In this document: piece after piece, positions 1 to 4,956 of the stretch | Layout of the letters: each line of letters opens with the position of its first letter | Numbering within the stretch: position 1 is the stretch's first letter | Origin: Thiobacillus sp. UBA6918 | GTDB taxonomy: Bacteria > Pseudomonadota > Gammaproteobacteria > Burkholderiales > Thiobacillaceae | DNA length: 10,997 bases | Reading direction: 5' to 3' | NCBI GenBank assembly: GCA_002450925.1 | Contig: DKAU01000095.1 | Coordinates: forward strand, 1 to 10,997 | The notes under the pieces: model-generated | The model's database searches: none | What the model saw: only the letters and a program-made list of their open reading frames with translations | What the model was told of the DNA's origin: nothing | Program-made: the position numbers and the translations under genes

Positions 1-1
1 T

Positions 2-574
2 TCACAGGCCTACGACAAGGCACTGCAGATAGACAACAGCAACAAGACCGCACAAACCAAGCTGGCCCTGATCAAGGAAATGATGTCCGGGCAGCCTAAA
101 AAACTTCAACCCAACGCACTGCAAGCAAAACAAGAGAGCAAACCAGTCCAGGCTGCATCTGCCGTTTCCAGTCCATCACCAACCCAAAAACAGGTAGAAG
201 CCGTCGAAAAGAAAACCAGCGTCCCGGCAACGCAAGATAGTCCAACAAGCGTCATCGAGACCGTCCAGGCCTGGGCCAAAGCCTGGTCAAGCAAGGATGT
301 AAACGCGTATCTGGCTCATTACTCCTCCGAATTTGCACCTTCAAAAATGAGCCACACCGAGTGGGTGGTGCAACGGCGTGAGCGCATCGACATTCCTGGA
401 ACGATTTCAGTTATCGCACGTGACATCAAGGTTACGCGCAAGTCAGCCAACCGTGCCACTGTAAGTTTCAAGCAGGTCTACCAGTCCTCTCGACTGAGAA
501 ACACTTCCAGCAAAACACTGGAGCTGGAACTTGAAAACGGTAGCTGGCTGATCGTTAATGAGTCCGGACGCTGA
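2..574 (+). CDS. TPR protein with C-terminal NTF2-like domain (5' end outside the window)
   Basis: The reading frame is open from the left edge, so the N-terminus is missing; the first ATG in view (80) is internal. The first ~25 visible residues (SQAYDKALQIDNSNKTAQTK) read as the last helices of a tetratricopeptide repeat. A low-complexity linker rich in Gln, Lys, Ala, Ser and Pro follows (about 95-245). From about 248 to the stop is an NTF2-like domain with the pattern W..AW.S, HYSSEF, QVYQSS.L.NTSSK and a final NGSWLIVNE. The same pattern closes the next gene, so the two C-termini are homologous by eye. TPR units normally mediate protein contacts and NTF2-like tails often bind ligands or partners, so I infer an envelope accessory factor working with the adjacent peptidoglycan enzyme. 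No catalytic motif is visible. Export cannot be judged without the N-terminus. The stop lies 7 bases before the preferred start of the next gene, which suggests cotranscription. Confidence 0.8.
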   Translation, partial: SQAYDKALQIDNSNKTAQTKLALIKEMMSGQPKKLQPNALQAKQESKPVQAASAVSSPSPTQKQVEAVEKKTSVPATQDSPTSVIETVQAWAKAWSSKDVNAYLAHYSSEFAPSKMSHTEWVVQRRERIDIPGTISVIARDIKVTRKSANRATVSFKQVYQSSRLRNTSSKTLELELENGSWLIVNESGR

Positions 575-581
575 TACTTGC

Positions 582-1745
582 ATGCACAAATCAGCACTTT
601 TGCTCTCTTTAAGCATTGCCCTGACCGGTTCGTCAGCCCACGCGGATACCAATGAGGCTGACCGCCTGTTTGCCAGCAGCATGCAGGAAATTCTCCAAAG
701 CCGTCCCGACAAGGCGCTAACTTCGATTAACAACCTGCTCGAGCGATATCCGAATTTCCGTCTGGCTCAGTTGGTCAAGGGCGACCTCTTGCTCGCACGT
801 GCTCACCCCCTTTCCACATTGGGTAACGCACATGGCGCGAGTGAACAACAGGCAGATCTGCGAGAAGAAGCCAAGGCAAGAATCCTGGCTGTTCAGGATC
901 CTGTGAACCCGGAGCTTTTGCCTGAGGAATTGCTGCAAGTCTCTTCTGATATTCCCTATGTCATCGCTGTCGATGCAAGCCGCGCACGGCTGTATGTTTT
1001 TGAAAACTCTGCGACAGGGATTCGTCGCATAGCGGACTATTACGTCACTGTTGGCAAACTCGGGACCGGCAAAAACAAGGAAGGCGACAAGCGTACCCCA
1101 GTTGGTTTTTACACCATCACAGGCTTCAAACCGGACAACCAACTTGAAGAATTGTACGGTGCCGGAGCGTATCCGCTCAGCTACCCAAATGAATGGGACA
1201 TACGCAACGGGCGCAATGGTTACGGTATCTGGCTACATGGCGTTCCACGCGATACGTATGCACGCCCCCCCAAGGCCAGTGACGGATGTGTAGTTCTATC
1301 GAATGACGACCTGAAGAGCCTTGGACACTACATCAGCATTGGCCAGACTCCCGTTATCATTGCCCCAGAGCTTACTTGGGTTGATCCTTCAACCCTTTCA
1401 AACGCTTCAACTGGAATCAGAGAAGCCATTGATGACTGGCGCAAGGACTGGGAAAGCCGCAATACCGAACGCCTTTTATCCCACTATTCTTCCGGATTCA
1501 AGGCAGGTAGCCAAAGCTACAAGGATTTTGCTGAATCCAAGCGCAGGGTCAATGCTGGAAAAAACTGGATCAAGGTGGATCTGCAACGCCTCAGCATTTA
1601 CCAACAGCCCGGCAGCAAGGATCTGGCCATCGTTACCTTTGACCAGGATTACAAAAGCAGCAATCTAAATAACCTGTCGAGCAAGCGCCAGTATTGGCAG
1701 CGTGAGAACGGCCGCTGGCGCATCATTCAAGAAACCATCCTATAA
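582..1745 (+). CDS. Exported YkuD-family L,D-transpeptidase or L,D-carboxypeptidase (Csd6/Pgp2-like architecture)
   Basis: A 387-residue periplasmic peptidoglycan-modifying enzyme. The ATG at 582 gives a clean signal peptide: a short basic start, a Leu/Ile/Ala core and SSAHA before the likely cut (about residue 20). An in-frame ATG at 558 would add eight residues with two Asp before the signal and overlap the previous gene, so I prefer 582; neither has a strong Shine-Dalgarno. After a helical TPR-like segment (about 23-60), the YkuD domain spans roughly 125-263. The catalytic pair is His219 (LHG) and Cys236 in SDGC, 17 residues apart; Asp replaces the common His of SHGC. Residues 279-387 form an NTF2-like domain (HYSSGF, DQDYKSS.L.NLSSK, NGRWRI). 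This three-part layout matches Helicobacter Csd6 and Campylobacter Pgp2, which trim tetrapeptides to tripeptides as L,D-carboxypeptidases. Carboxypeptidase versus cross-linking activity cannot be settled from sequence. Confidence 0.88.
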   Translation: MHKSALLLSLSIALTGSSAHADTNEADRLFASSMQEILQSRPDKALTSINNLLERYPNFRLAQLVKGDLLLARAHPLSTLGNAHGASEQQADLREEAKARILAVQDPVNPELLPEELLQVSSDIPYVIAVDASRARLYVFENSATGIRRIADYYVTVGKLGTGKNKEGDKRTPVGFYTITGFKPDNQLEELYGAGAYPLSYPNEWDIRNGRNGYGIWLHGVPRDTYARPPKASDGCVVLSNDDLKSLGHYISIGQTPVIIAPELTWVDPSTLSNASTGIREAIDDWRKDWESRNTERLLSHYSSGFKAGSQSYKDFAESKRRVNAGKNWIKVDLQRLSIYQQPGSKDLAIVTFDQDYKSSNLNNLSSKRQYWQRENGRWRIIQETIL

Positions 1746-1756
1746 GGAGAACCCAT

Positions 1757-2248
1757 ATGGTCAAACTGCACACCTCGAAGGGTGTCATCACACTAGAGCT
1801 GGATGCCGAGAAAGCACCTGTCACGGTTGAGAACTTTCTACAATACGTGCGAGACGGTTTCTATGACGGGACAATTTTCCATCGCGTAATTGATGGATTC
1901 ATGATCCAGGGTGGTGGCTTTGAACCGGGCATGTCGCAAAAGCCGACACGTGAGTCCATCAAGAACGAGGCAGGGAATGGATTGAAGAACGACGTTTACA
2001 CCATTGCCATGGCCCGCACTTCCAATCCGGATTCCGCCACTGCACAGTTCTTTATCAACGTGGCTAACAACAGTTTCCTGAATTTCTCTTCACCCACACC
2101 GCAAGGCTATGGCTATGCCGTTTTTGGCAAAGTGATCGAAGGGAAAGAGGTCATTGATGCCATAAAGAAAATGCGCACAGCGACTCGTGCCGGTCATCAG
2201 GACGTACCCGTGGAAGATGTCATCCTTTCCAAGGCGGAAATTGTCTGA
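1757..2248 (+). CDS. ppiB: Peptidyl-prolyl cis-trans isomerase B (cyclophilin)
   Basis: A 163-residue single-domain cyclophilin, essentially the length of Escherichia coli PpiB (164). It catalyses cis-trans isomerisation of Xaa-Pro bonds and assists protein folding. The signature FHRVIDGFMIQGGG carries the catalytic Arg43 with Phe41, His42 and Gln51. Downstream motifs are MAR, ATAQFFINV and FGKVIEGKEVIDAI. There is no signal peptide, so it should be cytoplasmic. The start is firm: AAGGAGA at 1744-1750 sits 6 bases before the ATG and overlaps the stop of the preceding gene. That spacing makes cotranscription with the YkuD-family gene likely. Its last codons overlap the start region of lpxH. 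A terminator-like hairpin 56 bases beyond its stop could define a short mRNA 3' end. Confidence 0.96.
   Translation: MVKLHTSKGVITLELDAEKAPVTVENFLQYVRDGFYDGTIFHRVIDGFMIQGGGFEPGMSQKPTRESIKNEAGNGLKNDVYTIAMARTSNPDSATAQFFINVANNSFLNFSSPTPQGYGYAVFGKVIEGKEVIDAIKKMRTATRAGHQDVPVEDVILSKAEIV
2231..2237 (+). promoter_or_regulatory. Possible Shine-Dalgarno for lpxH, inside the ppiB 3' end
   Basis: AAGGCGG lies within the last codons of ppiB, with 6 bases between its AAGG core and a TTG at 2241. It is the best ribosome-binding match among the possible lpxH starts. The GTG at 2187 and ATG at 2217 have no well-spaced purine-rich site. It implies a TTG start, low intrinsic initiation and translational coupling to ppiB. 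Confidence 0.5.
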
Positions 2249-3008
2249 ATCTCTGACATCTGCAGGCTGCACCCTCTTTATCGCCGACCTGCATCTGGCC
2301 GAAGAACGCCCGCAAGCCAGCGGGCGTTTTTTTCATTTTCTCGACACCATAGCTTCAGGAAGCGATGCTCTCTACATACTGGGCGACCTGTTTGAATATT
2401 GGGCGGGAGACGATGATCTTGACTCGGCCCTGGCCCGGCAAACATCTGAAAAAATAAGAAAACTGACGGAATCCGGCACACCAGTCTATTTCATGCACGG
2501 CAACAGGGATTTCCTGCTGGCCCACCGTTATGCTGGCCTGTGCGGAATGTCCCTAATCAAAGATCCTGAGGTCATTTCCCTCTACGGAGCACAGACAGTG
2601 CTGACGCACGGCGACACGCTATGCACCGACGACAAAAGTTACCAGCGATTCCGCAAGCTGGTCAGGCACCCAGTCGTCAGCAAAATTTTGCTATCCCTCC
2701 CATTATCACTCCGTCATGCCCTGGCAGGCACAGCACGGTCGAGAAGCGAACAGGCCAAATCAGAAAAACCCTATGACATCATGGATGTAAATCAGGAAGC
2801 GGTCGTTGCCATGTTTCGGCATTCCGGAGTTGCAAGGATGGTCCATGGCCACACACACAAGGCTGCACGACACGTATTTACTGATCAGGGAATGAACTGC
2901 GAACGCTGGGTCCTGCCAGACTGGTATGGCGATGGAGGTTATCTCGCCTGCTCTGCAGAAGGCTGTGAACTGTTGCCTATCCCTTCACTATCAGACTCGG
3001 GGAGCTGA
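2241..3008 (+). CDS. lpxH: UDP-2,3-diacylglucosamine diphosphatase
   Basis: A metallophosphoesterase that hydrolyses UDP-2,3-diacylglucosamine to lipid X and UMP at the cytoplasmic side of the inner membrane, the fourth step of lipid A synthesis. With the TTG start it has 255 residues (E. coli LpxH has 240). Metal and active-site motifs are all present: D16-x-H18 (FIADLHL), GD49LFEYW, GN88RD, H123 (THGD) and GH204TH206. The start is uncertain. TTG at 2241 has the best ribosome site and overlaps the ppiB end by 8 bases, whereas ATG 2217 or GTG 2187 would add residues before the conserved beginning and overlap ppiB more. An intrinsic-terminator-like hairpin lies inside codons 22-31. The last 70 bases are antisense to the end of the convergent gene. 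Family assignment is firm; only the start is in doubt. Confidence 0.93.
   Translation: MSESLTSAGCTLFIADLHLAEERPQASGRFFHFLDTIASGSDALYILGDLFEYWAGDDDLDSALARQTSEKIRKLTESGTPVYFMHGNRDFLLAHRYAGLCGMSLIKDPEVISLYGAQTVLTHGDTLCTDDKSYQRFRKLVRHPVVSKILLSLPLSLRHALAGTARSRSEQAKSEKPYDIMDVNQEAVVAMFRHSGVARMVHGHTHKAARHVFTDQGMNCERWVLPDWYGDGGYLACSAEGCELLPIPSLSDSGS
2305..2333 (+). terminator. Intrinsic terminator hairpin inside the lpxH 5' coding region
   Basis: A perfect 9-bp stem, AACGCCCGC (2305-2313) with GCGGGCGTT (2320-2328), closes a 6-base loop (AAGCCA). A run of seven T (2327-2333) follows, partly in the stem, and the next bases are also T-rich. By shape this is a canonical Rho-independent terminator. It begins 56 bases after the ppiB stop, where a ppiB terminator would be expected, yet it lies downstream of the essential D-x-H motif of LpxH and so within the gene. 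A ribosome translating lpxH would melt the stem; without initiation, transcription should stop. On the minus strand the run after the stem is poor (TTCTTC), so it looks one-directional. Confidence 0.72.
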
Positions 3009-3649
3009 AAAACGCCATAAGTCTTTGGCAATGCAAAAAGCTTGGGTCTTAGCGGAGTTTTCTTGCCGTCAAGATACTGCCTGACACGACCGGAATAATC
3101 CCGATCCTCAATCGGCAGACCTTGAGACAGTGCGTAATCGGCTTGCCAGACATGCTGTACCAGATCGCAATCCTGACGCAATTCCTTTGGCGTAATCTGG
3201 TAAGTAACCCACTGTGTATAGGCAAGTGCCGTTTTGTATTCGGCCAGTGCTAGTGCAGCGTCGGGGAAAAGCCTGGCGGCGGCAACCGTTTCCGAGCAGA
3301 CTTTGCCATCAGCCAAAACCTGGATGCGCATGGTGCCCTTCCGCACCGGAGTCACTTTCTTCTCCACGCTATACGCATGGGGGGGCGCATTTGGAAGCTT
3401 GCGGTCATGCATGGTGACAATCACTTTGCTGTCGTGTATGACATTGACTATCTTGCGGGTCTTTCTGTCCAGCAAGGTAAAGTCTGCGTCATCATGACCT
3501 TCGTCCATGCGCAAATATCGATCCGTCACCAGATAGCGGGTTACATAGGTGGAACCATCGGCCTCGCCATCCTGATAACGTATTTCGATCATGTCTGCTG
3601 CATGCACGCCAATGGATGCACACAATAAAAAACCTGCAACATTCCTCAA
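2939..3649 (-). CDS. Hypothetical exported protein downstream of metZ
   Basis: I do not recognise this family. The 236-residue product starts with a short signal peptide: MRN, a hydrophobic core VAGFLLCASIG, and VHA before a likely cut at about residue 17. The remainder is a soluble mixed alpha/beta-looking protein with many charged and aromatic residues and no membrane segment, so it is probably periplasmic. After cleavage only two cysteines remain (118 and 161), a possible disulfide. Repeated strand-like stretches (TYVTRYLVTDRYLRMDE, KVIVTMHDRK) are visible, but no catalytic motif. The start is a TTG whose last two bases lie in the metZ stop (sequence TTGA), and it is supported by the signal peptide beginning exactly there. 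The gene is therefore probably cotranscribed and translationally coupled with metZ, and under the same SAM-responsive leader. Its last 70 bases overlap the 3' end of lpxH on the other strand. Confidence 0.75.
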   Translation of the reverse strand: MRNVAGFLLCASIGVHAADMIEIRYQDGEADGSTYVTRYLVTDRYLRMDEGHDDADFTLLDRKTRKIVNVIHDSKVIVTMHDRKLPNAPPHAYSVEKKVTPVRKGTMRIQVLADGKVCSETVAAARLFPDAALALAEYKTALAYTQWVTYQITPKELRQDCDLVQHVWQADYALSQGLPIEDRDYSGRVRQYLDGKKTPLRPKLFALPKTYGVFQLPESDSEGIGNSSQPSAEQAR

Positions 3650-4818
3650 GCTTCTAGTCCTTTGGCCAAGTCTTTCCGAATATCACGCACTGATTCAAGC
3701 CCGACAGCCACACGCACAAGTCCATCTCCTATGCCGGCAAAAGCACGCTGTTCAGGCGTCATGCGGCTGTGCGTTGTGGTGGCAGGATGCGTTATCGTGG
3801 TTTTTGCATCGCCCAGGTTGGCAGTAATGGACAACAGCCTGCAGTTATCAATTACACGCCACGCCACAGGCTGGCCGCCCTTGACCTCGAATGCCACGAT
3901 ACCGCCACCCGTCTTCTGCTGCCTCATCGCCAATTCATGCTGCGGATGGGAAGGCAGCCCCGGATACCAGACGCGTTCCACATTCGGATGACTCTCCAAC
4001 CAGCGTGCAAGTTCCAGCGCATTTCGCGAATGAGCATCCATGCGAATGGAAAGGGTCTCCAAGCCCTTCAAAATCACCCATGCATTGAACGCTGACAAGG
4101 TTGGGCCGGCAGTGCGCAAAAAGGTATACACACCCTCCATAAGCGCCTGGCTGCCCAGCACCGCACCTCCCAGTACCCTTCCCTGACCATCCAGATACTT
4201 GGTCGCGGAGTGGATGACTATATCCGCACCCAAATCAAGCGGCCTTTGCAAAGCAGGCGAACAGAAACAGTTGTCCACCGCGAGCCATGCCCCCGCCTCT
4301 TTTGCAATGGCGGCCAGCGCAGGAATGTCGCTCACCTCGGTCAGCGGGTTGGAAGGCGATTCGACAAAAAAGAGTTTGGTGTTTGGTTTGAGCGCCTTTC
4401 TCCATTCATTCGGGTCGGTTGGCGACACATAGGTCGTCTCAATCCCGAAACGACCAAGAATGTTGGAAAACAACTGCACCGTAGAGCCGAAGATGGAACG
4501 TGATGCGACGATATGGTCGCCGGCCTTCATCAACCCCATGACTGTCGCAATGATCGCAGCCATACCGGAAGAAAAGGCAACACAACGCTCTGCACCTTCA
4601 AGTGCCGCCAGCCTTGTCTCCAGCATGGTTACGGTAGGGTTGGTAAATCGAGCATAGATGTTGCCCGGCTCTTCGCCCTTGAAGCGTGCTGCCGCCTGGG
4701 CTGCGTTCTCGAACACGAAGCTCGAAGTCAGGAACATCGCCTCGCTGTGCTCGTTGAACTGGCTGCGTACCGTACCACTGCGTACCGCGAGGGTTTCCAG
4801 ATCGTATTCTTCAGTCAT
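3646..4818 (-). CDS. metZ: O-succinylhomoserine sulfhydrylase
   Basis: A 390-residue PLP enzyme of the Cys/Met-metabolism (cystathionine gamma-synthase-like) family. It joins O-succinylhomoserine and sulfide to make homocysteine, the direct sulfhydrylation route to methionine. Visible signatures are Y55-x-R57 in YARFTNPT (phosphate contacts from the neighbouring subunit), SSGMAA, D182 in VDNCF (pyridine nitrogen contact) and the Schiff-base Lys207 in SATKYLDGQGR. LGDAKTTITHPATTTHS near the C-terminus is typical of MetZ. The start is set at ATG 4818, with GGAGA at 4824-4828 and 5 bases of spacing; a longer frame back to 4869 would run through the terminator and is rejected. A promoter, SAM-II riboswitch and terminator precede it, so expression should fall when SAM is abundant. 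O-acetylhomoserine use (MetY-like) cannot be excluded, but the MetZ features and length fit better. Confidence 0.95.
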   Translation of the reverse strand: MTEEYDLETLAVRSGTVRSQFNEHSEAMFLTSSFVFENAAQAAARFKGEEPGNIYARFTNPTVTMLETRLAALEGAERCVAFSSGMAAIIATVMGLMKAGDHIVASRSIFGSTVQLFSNILGRFGIETTYVSPTDPNEWRKALKPNTKLFFVESPSNPLTEVSDIPALAAIAKEAGAWLAVDNCFCSPALQRPLDLGADIVIHSATKYLDGQGRVLGGAVLGSQALMEGVYTFLRTAGPTLSAFNAWVILKGLETLSIRMDAHSRNALELARWLESHPNVERVWYPGLPSHPQHELAMRQQKTGGGIVAFEVKGGQPVAWRVIDNCRLLSITANLGDAKTTITHPATTTHSRMTPEQRAFAGIGDGLVRVAVGLESVRDIRKDLAKGLEA

Positions 4819-4830
4819 CCCATTCTCCAA

Positions 4831-4864
4831 ACAAAAAACCCGGTCAGCTTGCGCGTCCCGGGTT
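4831..4864 (-). terminator. Riboswitch-controlled intrinsic terminator in the metZ leader
   Basis: On the minus strand AACCCGG (4864-4858) pairs perfectly with CCGGGTT (4843-4837). The 7-bp stem has a 14-base loop, followed by TTTTTTGT. It ends only 12 bases before the metZ ATG, just upstream of the ribosome site, and lies directly after the SAM-II aptamer. This is the expected expression platform for transcriptional attenuation. It would also stop read-through transcripts coming from purF. Confidence 0.85.
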
Positions 4865-4906
4865 GGCACTCGCTTTAGCTGGATTTATTAGGCGCCCGCA
4901 AGCTGA
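4844..4906 (-). promoter_or_regulatory. Predicted antiterminator pairing between SAM-II aptamer and terminator loop
   Basis: The aptamer segment TCAGCTTGCG (4906-4897, minus strand) is perfectly complementary over 10 bases to CGCAAGCTGA (4853-4844), which fills most of the terminator loop. The aptamer segment includes the conserved CTTGC region expected to take part in the ligand-bound pseudoknot. The two states should therefore exclude each other. Without SAM the 10-bp helix forms before the 3' terminator arm is made and blocks it. With SAM the segment is locked in the aptamer and the terminator folds. The complementarity is directly visible; the switching model is inference. Confidence 0.6.
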
Positions 4907-4922
4907 ACTCAAATCGGCGCAA
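4871..4922 (-). ncRNA. SAM-II (SAM_alpha) riboswitch aptamer upstream of metZ
   Basis: The 52-base minus-strand segment matches what I remember of the SAM-II class in order and spacing. A P1 stem GCGCC/GGCGC encloses the conserved GATTTG and CTTGC, and the 3' strand of P1 is followed by TAATAAAT, then the GCTAAAG tail that forms the pseudoknot. The length equals the crystallised marine metagenome SAM-II RNA. SAM-II binds S-adenosylmethionine in an H-type pseudoknot and represses methionine and SAM synthesis genes. Here it sits between a promoter and a terminator ahead of metZ, a fitting target. The class is known mainly from Alphaproteobacteria, so a betaproteobacterial-type context is less usual. 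SAM-V shares the core fold but is normally very close to the ribosome site without this terminator. Confidence 0.85.
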
Positions 4923-4926
4923 GACA

Positions 4927-4956
4927 AATGTATTCCTAATGCCTGCCCGGCGTCAA
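4927..4956 (-). promoter_or_regulatory. Sigma70-like promoter of metZ, overlapping the purF stop
   Basis: On the minus strand TTGACG (4956-4951) is followed after 18 bases by TACATT (4932-4927); reading ATACAT instead gives 17-base spacing. The -35 box covers the purF stop codon. A start of transcription 6-7 bases downstream falls at about 4920, right at the 5' edge of the SAM-II P1 stem. That fit supports the promoter call and gives a leader of roughly 100 bases. Confidence 0.65.

Noticed and set aside
717..1142. Open frame antisense to the YkuD-family gene
   Set aside because: No domain, signal or ribosome site; the plus-strand frame has a signal peptide and catalytic motifs.
1265..1271. 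C7/G7 homopolymer tracts (also 3379-3385 and 4962-4968) as possible phase-variation sites
   Set aside because: All three are explained by Pro-Pro or Gly-Gly codons in intact frames, seven bases is short for phase variation, and the genes are mostly housekeeping.
3011..3035. Weak hairpin GCCA...TGGC with a short T run on the minus strand as terminator near the convergent overlap
   Set aside because: Only a 4-bp stem with a long loop, and it lies within the coding region of the minus-strand gene; not convincing.
4819..4869. N-terminal extension of MetZ from an in-frame start at 4869
   Set aside because: It would put coding sequence over the terminator and its residues do not look like a MetZ N-terminus. 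The ATG at 4818 has a well-placed GGAGA and a normal protein start.
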